Assembly: GCF_009904055.1 (NCBI RefSeq)
Contig: NZ_WYDP01000025.1
Span: forward strand, 1 to 38,826
Reading direction: 5' to 3'
Source: Rubellimicrobium sp. CFH 75288
GTDB taxonomy: Bacteria; Pseudomonadota; Alphaproteobacteria; Rhodobacterales; Rhodobacteraceae
Length of the DNA: 38,826 bases
The position numbers and the translations under genes were made by a program. Under the pieces are notes generated by a model that saw nothing but the letters and a program-made list of their open reading frames with translations, made no database searches and was not told the DNA's origin. Below, piece by piece: positions 14,326 to 22,774 of the stretch (its first letter is position 1; each line of letters opens with the position of its first letter).

Positions 14326-15375
14326 ATGGCGGCACGGATCGGGGTCGTGGGGATCGGCTGGTGGGCGGTGACGATGCACATCCCCACGCTGCAGGATTGC
14401 GACGGGGTGGAGGTGGCCGCGCTCTGCGACCTCGACGAGGAGCGGCTGCGCGTGGCCGGAGAGCGCTTCGGCATCGCGGCGCGCCACCGCGATCTGGATC
14501 GCATGCTTGCCGAGGAACGGCTCGACGGTCTCGTGGTTGCCACGCCGCATGTGGCCCATGCCGGCCCGGCCGTGGCGGGGCTCGAGGCGGGGGCCCATGT
14601 GCTGGTGGAAAAACCGATGGCCACGTCGGCCCAGGATGCCCGGGCCATCGCCGAGGCGGCGGCGCGCACCGGCCGGCAGGTCATGGTGCCGACGGGCCTC
14701 AACTTCACCAAGGCGGCCGGGCAGGCCCGGGCTTGGCTGCGCGACGGACGCCTGGGCGAGGTGCGGCATGTCGTCTGCCAGATGGGCTCTCCGCTGGACG
14801 ACCTGATGGCGGGCCGACCGATGGCGGAGACGGCCGATCACCTGTTCCGCCCGCCTCCTTCCACCTGGGCGGATCCGGCCCGGGCCGGCGGCTACGGCTG
14901 GGGCCAGCTCAGCCACGCGCTGGCCTGGGTGGCCTATGTGACCGATCTCGGGCTGGACCGCATGGCCTGCCTGGACGGGAAGTCCCCGACCGGCGTGGAC
15001 TACTATGATGCCGGCATGGGCCGGTTCACCAACGGTGCCACCCTGGCCCTGTCCGGCGCCTCCACGGTTCCCAAGCATGTCGGCATGCACACGGATGTGC
15101 GGATCTACGGCACGGACGGGATGCTCGTCTTCTCCAACCTGCCCGCCCGGCTCGAGCTGCGCCGGCATGACGGACGGGACGCGGCCCTGCCCATGACCGA
15201 CTTCGAGGGGCTCTACGACGGCGCGCTGCCGGTGCGGGCCTTTGCCAGGCTGTGCCGGGGCGAGAGGGTGGAGAATGCCTCCGACGCGCTCAACGGCCTG
15301 CGCGTGACGGCGGCGCTCGATGCGCTCTACCGCTCGGCGGCATCGGGCCGGATCGAGCCCACGGGGGTGGCCTGA
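14326..15375 (+). CDS. Gfo/Idh/MocA family NAD(P)-dependent oxidoreductase
   Basis: A 349-residue dehydrogenase. The N-terminal Rossmann fold (about 1-118) opens with IGVVGIGWW and carries the family EKP motif at 95-97 (Lys96 catalytic). The C-terminal alpha/beta domain (about 125-340) binds the substrate. A GGGGGGAGG ribosome binding site fixes the start at 14326; an in-frame earlier start at 14251 has none. Enzymes of this family oxidise or reduce a carbon of sugars, inositols or related polyols; the substrate here is unknown. Its stop overlaps the start of the sugar isomerase/epimerase gene by one base (TGATG). The two therefore probably act in one short catabolic or modification route. 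No transporter or regulator for such a route is adjacent. Confidence 0.88.
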   Translation: MAARIGVVGIGWWAVTMHIPTLQDCDGVEVAALCDLDEERLRVAGERFGIAARHRDLDRMLAEERLDGLVVATPHVAHAGPAVAGLEAGAHVLVEKPMATSAQDARAIAEAAARTGRQVMVPTGLNFTKAAGQARAWLRDGRLGEVRHVVCQMGSPLDDLMAGRPMAETADHLFRPPPSTWADPARAGGYGWGQLSHALAWVAYVTDLGLDRMACLDGKSPTGVDYYDAGMGRFTNGATLALSGASTVPKHVGMHTDVRIYGTDGMLVFSNLPARLELRRHDGRDAALPMTDFEGLYDGALPVRAFARLCRGERVENASDALNGLRVTAALDALYRSAASGRIEPTGVA

Positions 15376-16187
15376 TGCGGCTTTCGCTCACCTCCTGGTC
15401 CTTTCCGGCGCTGACCCTGCCCGAGGTCGCCCAGGTGGCCCGCGCCCTCGGGGTCGGGGCAATCGACACGGGCTACTTCTACCGGGCGGCCCTCGACCGC
15501 GAGGAGGTTCTGTCCGATCCCCTCGCCGCGGCGGAGCGGCTGCGCGGCCTCGGCGTCGATGTCGCCAACCACTACCATCTGTGGGGGCGCGATCTGGCGG
15601 ACCGCAACCTCGCCCTGCCGGACATGGGCGAGGCACAGATCCGCGATCTCGAGGCCGTGCTGCGCTTTGCGGAGGCAGCGAACATCCCCACCGTGTTCGT
15701 CCTGCCGGGGCTGGTCAATCCGGGCCAGTCGCGGCGCGAGGCCGCCCGGACGGCCGCGCACAACATCCGCCGCCTGCTCGATGTGCCCGGAGCCCGCGCG
15801 AGGCTCTGCATCGAGCCCCACGTCCATTCCTGGGCCGAAAGTCCGGACCTCGTGCGGGAACTCGTGGAGGAGACGGGGGTGCGGCTCGCCCTCGACTACG
15901 CCCATTTCCTCTGTCTCGGCTACCGGCAGGAGGAGGTCGATCCGCTGGCCCCCCATGCGGCCCATGTCCATCTGCGCCAGGCCCGGCCCGGCCTGCTCCA
16001 GGCCAAGTTCGCCAAGGGCACGATCAACTTCCCTGCGCTGTTCGGCACGCTGCGCGAGGCGGGTTATGACGGTGCGCTCGCGCTCGAGGCCGTCCATCAG
16101 GACTACATGGACACGCTGCACGACGATGTCATGACCGAGACGGTCGCCTTGCGCGACGCGTTCCGGCTCTGGGCGGAGGGTGGCTGA
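15375..16187 (+). CDS. Sugar phosphate isomerase/epimerase (xylose-isomerase-like TIM barrel)
   Basis: A 270-residue AP-endonuclease-2-superfamily TIM barrel of the IolE/IolH/hydroxypyruvate-isomerase type. The four metal-site residues are at the expected strand ends: E147 (LCIEPHVHSW), D174 (LALDYAHF), H199 (HVHLRQA) and E238 (ALEAVH). Such enzymes isomerise or dehydrate a keto- or aldo-sugar using a divalent metal. The start codon is coupled to the upstream oxidoreductase gene by a one-base overlap, a pairing often seen in inositol- and rare-sugar pathways. The substrate cannot be assigned. Soluble and cytoplasmic. Confidence 0.85.
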   Translation: MRLSLTSWSFPALTLPEVAQVARALGVGAIDTGYFYRAALDREEVLSDPLAAAERLRGLGVDVANHYHLWGRDLADRNLALPDMGEAQIRDLEAVLRFAEAANIPTVFVLPGLVNPGQSRREAARTAAHNIRRLLDVPGARARLCIEPHVHSWAESPDLVRELVEETGVRLALDYAHFLCLGYRQEEVDPLAPHAAHVHLRQARPGLLQAKFAKGTINFPALFGTLREAGYDGALALEAVHQDYMDTLHDDVMTETVALRDAFRLWAEGG

Positions 16188-16264
16188 TCGCCTCCCTTCG
16201 GCCTTGCCCTGCCGGCGCATCGTGCCCCAGACTGGCCGCGGGACAGGCGGCAGGGGGGCGGGTC

Positions 16265-17074
16265 ATGCGGATGGCGCTGGGTTTGCTGGTCGCGGTGGCG
16301 GTTCTCGGTCTTGCCTCCTGCGGCGGTGGCCAGACGGGGCGTGCCTCCGGCATGTCGGCAGCGGCACGGATGCCCGTGGCAGTCAACCCGCCCGCCTTCG
16401 GCGAGTTGCACCCTGTCGCCTGGCGGGGGCCGGGTCCGGCGGCCTTTCCGGTCCACGGCATCGACGTGGCCCGCTATCAGAGCGCCATAGACTGGCCGCG
16501 CGCGCGCGAGGCCGGGGTCAGCTTTGCCTTCATCAAGGCCACCGAGGGAGGCGATCGCCTCGACCCGCTGTTCGAGCGCAACTGGCGCGAGGCCGGTGCG
16601 GCGGGTGTCCCGCGCGGCGCCTACCACTTCTTCTACTTCTGCCGCCCGGCGGAGGAGCAGGCCGCCTGGTTCATCCGCAACGTTCCGCGCGAACGCGGTG
16701 CGCTGCCGCCCGTGCTGGATCTCGAATGGAATCCCCATTCGCCGACCTGCACGTTCCGCCCCCGGCCCGAGGTCGTGCGGGCCGAGGCGCTGCGCTTTCT
16801 CGACATCCTCGAGCGCCATTACGGTCAGCGGCCGATCATCTATACCGATCCCGGGTTCTTCCGCGAGAATGACCTGATGCAGCTCGCCGGCGAGGAGGTG
16901 TGGCTGCGCTCGACCGCGCGGACACCCGAGGAGGCCTATGGCGTGCGGGGCTGGACCTTCTGGCAGTATTCCGGAACGGGAACCGTCCCCGGCATCGCCG
17001 GACCCGTGGATCTGAACACGTTCGGCGGGTCGGAGGCGGATTGGCGCGCATGGCTGGCGCGGCGGACGATCTGA
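16265..17074 (+). CDS. GH25 (lysozyme-type) lipoprotein
   Basis: A 269-residue protein with a lipoprotein signal: a hydrophobic stretch to residue 18, then the lipobox LASC with Cys19, so it should be anchored in the envelope. The GH25 muramidase domain spans about 62-265. It opens with HGIDVARYQ (Asp67), has FAFIKATEG (88-96) and the catalytic VLDLEWNP (Asp152, Glu154), and ends with WTFWQYSGTG and DLNTFGG. The residues expected for N-acetylmuramyl hydrolysis are intact, so it likely cleaves peptidoglycan glycan strands from the periplasm. The start ATG at 16265 has GGGGCGGG upstream, which is only a weak site. It is followed 37 bp later by the PAP2 phosphatase gene. Confidence 0.92.
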   Translation: MRMALGLLVAVAVLGLASCGGGQTGRASGMSAAARMPVAVNPPAFGELHPVAWRGPGPAAFPVHGIDVARYQSAIDWPRAREAGVSFAFIKATEGGDRLDPLFERNWREAGAAGVPRGAYHFFYFCRPAEEQAAWFIRNVPRERGALPPVLDLEWNPHSPTCTFRPRPEVVRAEALRFLDILERHYGQRPIIYTDPGFFRENDLMQLAGEEVWLRSTARTPEEAYGVRGWTFWQYSGTGTVPGIAGPVDLNTFGGSEADWRAWLARRTI

Positions 17075-17111
17075 GGGCAACTTCTCTGACGGTCCGGCGT
17101 TGTCGGGCATC

Positions 17112-17723
17112 ATGACCCAGCCCGAATCCCTCCCCGACCTCGAGCGCGCCGATCGCGACGCGGGCCTGCACGCCGCATCCTGGCGCGACCACCCGGCCGT
17201 TCAGGCCGCCAGCCTGTTCTGCGAACTGGCCGACCAGCCGCCCATGTTCGCGACGTCGGCCGCGCTGCTCGTCGGCGGCCTTGCCTCCGACCGGCCCCGC
17301 CTGGCCGAGGCGGGTGCGCGGATGCTGCTCGCCGTGGCTGCCGTGACGCTGGTCAAGACGGCGATCAAGGCGTCCGTGACCCGCACCCGCCCGAACGTGG
17401 TGCTGGAGGAAGGCCGCTACGAGAGCCGCCTCGGCGGCGGTGCGGACGGACCGGATGCCTCCTTCCCGTCGGGCCACACCGGCAACGCGGTCGCCGCCGC
17501 CCGGGCCGTGGCGCGGGTCTTTCCCGAAGGCCGGGTTCCCCTCTATGCCGCGGCCGCCGTCGCCTCGGCCGTGCAGGTCCCGCGCGGCGCGCATTACCCG
17601 GCCGACGTGGCGGCGGGGGTCCTGCTGGGCCTTGCGGCAGAGGCGGCCGTGGACCGCGCCTGGCCGCATCTGATGCAGGGACTCGACTCCGTCGCCGAGG
17701 CTCTCGGCAGCGAAGCGGCCTGA
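17112..17723 (+). CDS. PAP2-family membrane phosphatase
   Basis: A 203-residue protein with the three PAP2 active-site motifs in order: K86-R93-P94 (KASVTRTRP), the P119-S-G-H122 loop (FPSGHT), and R158...H161-Y-P-AD (RGAHYPADVAAG). These form the vanadium-haloperoxidase-like phosphatase site used on lipid phosphates such as phosphatidic acid, undecaprenyl pyrophosphate or phosphatidylglycerophosphate. Hydrophobic helices lie at about 45-85 and 125-175. It is shorter than typical multi-pass members, with fewer clear membrane spans. The ATG at 17112 was chosen over an in-frame TTG at 17100. It converges on fdsD with 6 bp between stops. Linkage to the GH25 gene hints at envelope turnover. Confidence 0.88.
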   Translation: MTQPESLPDLERADRDAGLHAASWRDHPAVQAASLFCELADQPPMFATSAALLVGGLASDRPRLAEAGARMLLAVAAVTLVKTAIKASVTRTRPNVVLEEGRYESRLGGGADGPDASFPSGHTGNAVAAARAVARVFPEGRVPLYAAAAVASAVQVPRGAHYPADVAAGVLLGLAAEAAVDRAWPHLMQGLDSVAEALGSEAA

Positions 17724-17729
17724 CCCCGC

Positions 17730-17945
17730 TCAGGCAGGGTGGCGCAGGCGCTCGGCGGCTTCGCGCGCAAGCGGCGACAGACCCTCGCCGCCGGCGTCCA
17801 GATGGGCGAACAGCGCCTCGCGCATGCGGGGGTCCCAGAAGGCGCGCAGATGGGCGGCCGTCTCCTCGGCGCCGCGGCCGCCGGGCTGACTGGCGAAGAA
17901 GGTGGCGATCTGGTTCGCCATCCTGACAAGCCGGCCGGTGTCCAT
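17730..17945 (-). CDS. fdsD: Formate dehydrogenase delta subunit
   Basis: A 71-residue protein of the FdsD family (PF11390): MDTGRLVRMANQIATFFASQ at the start, then AAHLRAFWDPRMREALFAHL near the middle, and a helical C-terminus. It is the small delta subunit of the NAD-dependent molybdenum formate dehydrogenase and is needed for full activity or assembly; it carries no cofactor. The ATG overlaps the fdhD stop by one base, so it is coupled. The longer open frame upstream is the shadow of fdhD and was discarded. It is the last gene of the operon. Confidence 0.92.
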   Translation of the reverse strand: MDTGRLVRMANQIATFFASQPGGRGAEETAAHLRAFWDPRMREALFAHLDAGGEGLSPLAREAAERLRHPA

Positions 17946-18802
17946 CAGCGGCCCCCCCTGGCCCTGGGCCGCCGCAAGAGGATGCGGCGGGGATGGGTGA
18001 AGACATGGACCTCGCCGCGCGACAGCGAGGCCAGCGTGAGGTTCGCCGCCTCGGCCAGACGGACGGCATGGGCCGTGGGGGCCGAGACGGCGATCAGGAT
18101 GGGTGTGCCGGCCATCACGGCCTTCTGCACCATCTCGACCGACAGGCGCGAGGTCACGGCGATCGCCCCCATTGCCGGGTCGATCCGCCCCCGCCGCATC
18201 GCCCCCACCAGCTTGTCGAGGGCGTTGTGCCGGCCCACGTCCTCGCGCGCCAGCAGGACGCCGTCGCCCGGCCGCCAGAAGCCCGCAGCATGGACCGCGC
18301 GCGTCTCGTCGTGAAGGGGCTGCCAGTCGCGCAGCTCTCCGAGGGCGAAGCGGACCTCGGCCACGGTGAGGGCCACATGCGCCTCGGGCAGCGGGGGCAG
18401 GGGGCGCAGCGCCTGCTGGAGCGAGTCGATCCCGCACAGGCCGCACCCCACCGGTCCGACGGAGGCGCGGCGGCGGGCGCGCAGCGCCGCCTCGGCCTCG
18501 GGGGGCAGCCACATCCGCGCCTCGATGGCGGGGCCGGTGGGGGCGTCGTGGGCGACCACCTCGACCGGGGGCAGGAGGTCGGGCGGCGCGATCCCCTCGG
18601 TCAGGGTGAAGCCCCAGGCGAAGTCCTCGATGTCCGCAGGCGTCGCCATCATCACCGCCTGCGTGCCGCCGTTGTAGACCAGCGCCACGGGCGTCTCCTC
18701 GGGGAGGGCGCGGCGCACCTCGCCCCGGCCCTCGGCCTTTTCGGGGGCGGCCGCGCGGATCAGGGCCGTGGGCGCGGCGGCCGGGATCATCGCCCCGATC
18801 AT
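17945..18802 (-). CDS. fdhD: Formate dehydrogenase accessory sulfurtransferase FdhD
   Basis: A 285-residue maturation factor. FdhD moves sulfur onto the molybdenum cofactor (bis-MGD) so that the formate dehydrogenase becomes active. The loop cysteines C120 and C123 (GCGLCGID) correspond to the essential CxxC of E. coli FdhD. The nearby REDVGRHNALDKL motif (about 195-207) and the SRLSVEMVQKA and GTPILIAVSAPT stretches are typical. The start at 18802 overlaps the fdsA stop by 4 bp (ATGA). A much longer in-frame opening upstream runs through fdsA and is not used. It is placed between fdsA and fdsD, as in classical fds operons (where it is called fdsC). Confidence 0.95.
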   Translation of the reverse strand: MIGAMIPAAAPTALIRAAAPEKAEGRGEVRRALPEETPVALVYNGGTQAVMMATPADIEDFAWGFTLTEGIAPPDLLPPVEVVAHDAPTGPAIEARMWLPPEAEAALRARRRASVGPVGCGLCGIDSLQQALRPLPPLPEAHVALTVAEVRFALGELRDWQPLHDETRAVHAAGFWRPGDGVLLAREDVGRHNALDKLVGAMRRGRIDPAMGAIAVTSRLSVEMVQKAVMAGTPILIAVSAPTAHAVRLAEAANLTLASLSRGEVHVFTHPRRILLRRPRARGGR

Positions 18803-21714
18803 TCCGCCGCGGGCAGGATGCGGCGCGCGGCCTCGGCTTGGGCGGCATAGTCGCGCTGCCAGTCCGAGGGGCCGTTGGAGAGCGACACCTGCACCGCCGT
18901 CACCTTGTATTCGGGGCAGTTGGTCGCCCAGTCGCTGAAGTCGGTTGTCACCACGTTGGCCTGCGTCACCGGATGATGGAAGGTGGTGTATACCACGCCC
19001 GGCGCCACACGGTCGGTCAAGGTTGCGCGAAGCGACGTCTCGCCCGAGCGCGAGGCGAGGCGCACCCAGTCGCCCTCCTTGATGCCGCGCACCTCCGCGT
19101 CGTGGGGATGGATCTCGAGCACGTCCTCCATGTGCCAGACCGTGTTGGCGGTCCGCCGAGTCTGGGCGCCCACGTTGTACTGCGACAGGATCCGCCCCGT
19201 GGTGAGCAGGAGCGGAAAGCGCGGGCCCGTGCGTTCGTCGGTGGGGACGTATTCGGTGACGATCAGCCGCCCCTTGCCCCGCACGAAGCCCTCGACATGC
19301 ATGATCGGGGTTCCCTCGGGGGCGGCCTCGTTGCAGGGCCACTGGACGGAGCCAAGCTCCTCCAGACGCTCGTAGGAGACGCCGGCGAAGCTCGGCGTGG
19401 TGGCGGCGATCTCGTCCATGATCTGGGAGGGATGGGTATAGGTCCAGCCCGCCCCCATCGCGTTGGCCAGCCGCATCGTCACCTCCCAGTCCGCGAGGCC
19501 GCTCAGGGGCTGCATCACCTTGCGCACGCGGTTGATGCGGCGCTCGGCATTGGTGAAGGTGCCGTCCTTCTCGAGGAAGGTGCAGCCGGGCAGGAAGACA
19601 TGGGCGTAGTTCGCCGTCTCGTTCAGGAACAGGTCCTGGACGATCACGCAATCCATCGCGGCGAGACCCGCGGCGACATGGCGCGTGTCGGGGTCGGACT
19701 GGAGGATGTCCTCGCCCTGGATGTAGATCCCCTTGAAGGTGCCGGCGATGGCGGCATCGAGCATGTTGGGGATGCGCAGGCCGGGCTCGGGGTCGATGGG
19801 CGTGCCCCAGACGCTCTCGAAGATCGCGCGCGCGGCCGGGTCCGAGACGTGGCGGTAGCCCGGCAGCTCGTGCGGGAAACTCCCCATGTCGCAGGACCCT
19901 TGCACGTTGTTCTGGCCACGCAGCGGGTTCACCCCCACGCCGGGCCGGCCGATATTGCCCGTGAGCATGGCGAGGTTGGCGATGCCCATGACGGTGGTCG
20001 AGCCCTGGGAATGCTCGGTCACGCCGAGGCCGTAATAGATCGCGCCGTTGCCGCCCGTGGCATAGAGGCGCGCGGCGGCGCGCAGTTCGGAGGCGGGGAC
20101 GCCGGTCAGCGCCTCGGTCGCCTCGGGCGAGTGGCGGGGGTCGGAGACGAACTCGGCATAGGCGAGGTACTCGTCCCAGTCGCAGCGTTCGCGCAGGAAG
20201 GCTTCGTTGGCGAGGCCCTCGGTCACGATGACATGGGCCATGGCGGTGACGACCGCGACGTTGGTGCCGGGGCGCAGCGCGAGGTGGTGGGCCGCCTCGA
20301 CATGCGGGGTGCGCACGAGGTCGATGCGCCGCGGGTCGATGACGATGAGCCTGGCCCCCTGCCGCAGCCGCCGCTTGAGCCGCGAGGCGAAGACGGGGTG
20401 GCCGTCGGTGGGGTTGGCGCCCATGACGATCACCACGTCCGCCTGCTCGACCGAGTCGAAGTCCTGCGTGCCGGCGGAGGTGCCGAAGGTCTGCTTCAGC
20501 CCGTAGCCCGTGGGCGAGTGGCAGACGCGCGCGCAGGTGTCGGTGTTGTTGTTGCCGAAGACCGAGCGGATCATCTTCTGGACGAGGTAGGTCTCCTCGT
20601 TGGTGCAGCGCGAGGAGGTGATGCCGCCGATCGAGCGCGGCCCGTGCTCGGCTTGGATCGCACGCAGGCGCGCGGCGGCAAAGCCGATGGCCTCGTCCCA
20701 CGAGACCTGGCGCCAAGGCTGGTCGATCGCCTCGCGGATCATGGGGGAGAGGATGCGGTCGGGATGGGTGGCATAGCCCCAGGCGAAGCGGCCCTTGACG
20801 CAGGAATGGCCGCGATTGGCCTTGCCGTGCTTCCACGGCGTCATGCGCACGACCTGGTCGCCCCGCAGCTCGGCCTCGAAGGAGCAGCCGACGCCGCAAT
20901 AGGCGCAGGTGGTGACCACCTTGCGCTCGGGCGTGCCGATTGCGATGACCGACTTCTCGGTCAGGGTGGCGGTGGGGCAGGCCTGGACGCAGGCGCCGCA
21001 GGAGACGCAGTCCGAATGGAGGAAGTCGTCAGCGGCAGTGCCGGCCGAGACGCGGCTGGCGAAGCCGCGCCCCTCGATCGTGAGCGCGAAGGTGCCCTGC
21101 ACCTCCTCGCAGGCGCGCACACAGCGCGAGCAGACGATGCACTTGGAGGGGTCGTAGGCGAAGTAGGGGTTCGAATCGTCCACCGGGCGCCAGTCGGGGT
21201 TGGGGGCGCCCGCATGGGCGCGCAGGAAGTGGTTGGCGAGCGGCGCCTCGGGCGGGGCCTCGTAGCGGACGTCGCGCAGGCCGACGGCGCCGGCCATGTC
21301 CTGCAGCTCGCAATCGCCGTTGGCGGCGCAGGTGAGGCAGTCGAGCGGGTGGTCGGAGATGTAGAGCTCCATCACGCCGCGGCGCAGACGGCGCAACGTG
21401 TCGGTCTGGGTGCGCACCACCATCCCCTCGGCCACGGGGGTGGTGCAGGAGGCGGGCGTGCCGCGCCGCCCCTCGATCTCGACGAGGCAGAGGCGGCAGG
21501 AGCCCCAGGCCTCGAGCGATTCGGTGGCGCAGAGCTTGGGGATGCCGATGCCGGCCAGCGCGGCGGCGCGCAGGACGGAGGTGCCCTCGGGCACGGTGAC
21601 GGGAAAGCCGTCGATCGTCAGCGTGACGGGGGCCCCCGCGCGGGCGGGGGTGCCGTGGTCGCGGTCCGAGAAGGCGGGGGCGCCGGTCTGACCGGGGATG
21701 ACGAAGTCCTTCAT
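18799..21714 (-). CDS. fdsA: NAD-dependent formate dehydrogenase alpha (catalytic) subunit
   Basis: A 971-residue molybdenum enzyme that oxidises formate to CO2. Domains run in order. First is an N-terminal [2Fe-2S] ferredoxin domain (C62, C73, C76, C90), then a HxxxCxxCxxxxxC cluster (H122, C126, C129, C135). Next are two [4Fe-4S] sites of ferredoxin type (C192-IVCSRCVRAC and C236-VSCGACVQAC). A CAYCGVGC [4Fe-4S] motif follows at 270-277, then the bis-MGD catalytic domain. The Mo ligand is an ordinary cysteine, C398, followed by H399 (ARVCHSPTGYG), so this is not a selenoprotein. The C-terminal MGD-binding region ends in NCPEYKVTAVQVS. GAGG upstream supports the ATG. The start is separated from the preceding gene by 172 bp; fdhD overlaps the end. 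Confidence 0.97.
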   Translation of the reverse strand: MKDFVIPGQTGAPAFSDRDHGTPARAGAPVTLTIDGFPVTVPEGTSVLRAAALAGIGIPKLCATESLEAWGSCRLCLVEIEGRRGTPASCTTPVAEGMVVRTQTDTLRRLRRGVMELYISDHPLDCLTCAANGDCELQDMAGAVGLRDVRYEAPPEAPLANHFLRAHAGAPNPDWRPVDDSNPYFAYDPSKCIVCSRCVRACEEVQGTFALTIEGRGFASRVSAGTAADDFLHSDCVSCGACVQACPTATLTEKSVIAIGTPERKVVTTCAYCGVGCSFEAELRGDQVVRMTPWKHGKANRGHSCVKGRFAWGYATHPDRILSPMIREAIDQPWRQVSWDEAIGFAAARLRAIQAEHGPRSIGGITSSRCTNEETYLVQKMIRSVFGNNNTDTCARVCHSPTGYGLKQTFGTSAGTQDFDSVEQADVVIVMGANPTDGHPVFASRLKRRLRQGARLIVIDPRRIDLVRTPHVEAAHHLALRPGTNVAVVTAMAHVIVTEGLANEAFLRERCDWDEYLAYAEFVSDPRHSPEATEALTGVPASELRAAARLYATGGNGAIYYGLGVTEHSQGSTTVMGIANLAMLTGNIGRPGVGVNPLRGQNNVQGSCDMGSFPHELPGYRHVSDPAARAIFESVWGTPIDPEPGLRIPNMLDAAIAGTFKGIYIQGEDILQSDPDTRHVAAGLAAMDCVIVQDLFLNETANYAHVFLPGCTFLEKDGTFTNAERRINRVRKVMQPLSGLADWEVTMRLANAMGAGWTYTHPSQIMDEIAATTPSFAGVSYERLEELGSVQWPCNEAAPEGTPIMHVEGFVRGKGRLIVTEYVPTDERTGPRFPLLLTTGRILSQYNVGAQTRRTANTVWHMEDVLEIHPHDAEVRGIKEGDWVRLASRSGETSLRATLTDRVAPGVVYTTFHHPVTQANVVTTDFSDWATNCPEYKVTAVQVSLSNGPSDWQRDYAAQAEAARRILPAAE

Positions 21715-21772
21715 GGGGAGACCTCGGGGCAGGGGGGGATCGGTGCGTCGGGGGCAGGATGGCGCGAAAAGG

Positions 21773-21787
21773 TTAACGGAGCGTTAC
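21773..21787 (-). promoter_or_regulatory. CtrA-like half-perfect box upstream of fdsA
   Basis: On the minus strand GTAA-N7-TTAAC, one base off TTAA-N7-TTAAC. It lies 59-73 bp upstream of the fdsA start. The surrounding 172-bp gap between the GIY-YIG gene and fdsA also holds a TTGACG -35-like element without a good -10 and a 6-bp hairpin (21809-21824). A secondary promoter for fdsA is possible. Confidence 0.3.
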
Positions 21788-21886
21788 GGCACCGCGCGTT
21801 GCGCGGCGGCGGCCAGAGGGCCGCGGCGGCAGGCAAGCGTCTGTTTTTGCTGGGGTGGGGCGTCAAGGATTCGTTAACCATCGGGA

Positions 21887-22774
21887 TCACTCCGCCGCCT
21901 CCTTCATGAGCCGGGCGCGTTCCCATTCGCCGTAGGTTTGGGAGGAGCCTTTCATGCGCCACTCGATCTGCCCATTGGCGGAACGACCTTGAAGGACAGC
22001 TGCCGCGGCGGAGGGGCTGGTGAAGGCGTAGTCTGTTGTGAACCGCGTTCTGTCGCCCTCGACCGCGAGGACGCCTGCGGCGACAAGTTTCATGTACAGG
22101 GCCTCGTAGCCGGGCGCCCCCTGTCCCGTCCATGCATGGCCCGCCGAGCCTGCACGCACCACAAGGCTGCCGTCGGTCCAGACGGCCTCGCCGCTCACGC
22201 CGCGCTTGGGATTGGTCAGGATGAACACGGCGTCCGCCGGCCGGTCGGAGCCTTCGGCCATCGCAACGGCAGCGGGGGTCGCTGGGCGCGTGAAGAGGTC
22301 GATCCGCAGGACCGGCAACACCATCAGGAGGGTGTCGAGAAACGCCTCCATGTTGGCCACGGCCGCCTCGGTCAGGCTGCCCTTCGCGCCGCTGTTGCCG
22401 TTGTCGAGTCTGGACCCGGCTGCCTTGGCCTCCTCGACCAGCCGGGCCTCCAGATAGCGGATATGGGCCTTGTTGAGCGAGTGGCTGGCGGTGGTGACGA
22501 TGACCGCCTGCGTCCACCACTCCCTGGCCTGCTCGTGCATCCGGAAGCGGGTCGGGATGTCTTCGCTCTCGCCGACATAGCCTGTCGGCAATCCGTCCCG
22601 TTCCCCCAGAAGGATGTAGACGCCCGTCCTCCGGGCTTCGGGTCGGCCTAGGGCTTCCGCCAGCCGGGTGCGGGGAAAGGCCAGGACATGCCCGGTCCAG
22701 TTGAACACCTCGGCGACGACCATTCCTTCAGGGCGGCCGTCGACCAGATAAAGTTCCAGCGAACGCCCCTTCAT
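21887..22774 (-). CDS. GIY-YIG nuclease family protein with C-terminal DUF4357
   Basis: A 295-residue protein. After a 45-residue N-terminal extension comes a GIY-YIG-like domain: GVYILLG at 51-57 and GYVGES at 65-70, then the R-rich TRFRMHEQAREWW segment (75-87) and a Glu at 109 in YLEARL, the likely metal ligand. The C-terminus (about 253-286) is a DUF4357 module (SPSAAAAVLQGRSANG...W). This pairing is known for stand-alone GIY-YIG proteins of unknown role, sometimes near mobile or defence genes. The start overlaps the fdsB stop by 4 bp (ATGA), so it is expressed with the formate dehydrogenase operon although unrelated in function. Its base composition looks less extremely GC-rich than fdsA/fdsB, which suggests later insertion. 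DNA cleavage is plausible but untested. Confidence 0.85.
   Translation of the reverse strand: MKGRSLELYLVDGRPEGMVVAEVFNWTGHVLAFPRTRLAEALGRPEARRTGVYILLGERDGLPTGYVGESEDIPTRFRMHEQAREWWTQAVIVTTASHSLNKAHIRYLEARLVEEAKAAGSRLDNGNSGAKGSLTEAAVANMEAFLDTLLMVLPVLRIDLFTRPATPAAVAMAEGSDRPADAVFILTNPKRGVSGEAVWTDGSLVVRAGSAGHAWTGQGAPGYEALYMKLVAAGVLAVEGDRTRFTTDYAFTSPSAAAAVLQGRSANGQIEWRMKGSSQTYGEWERARLMKEAAE

Noticed and set aside
20500-20540. Possible selenocysteine in the formate dehydrogenase
   Set aside because: The Mo-ligand codon in ARVCHSP encodes Cys; no in-frame TGA is present.
18838-21909. A 1023-codon + strand frame opposite fdsA
   Set aside because: It covers a well-defined formate dehydrogenase gene and reads as Gly/His/Ala-rich shadow sequence.
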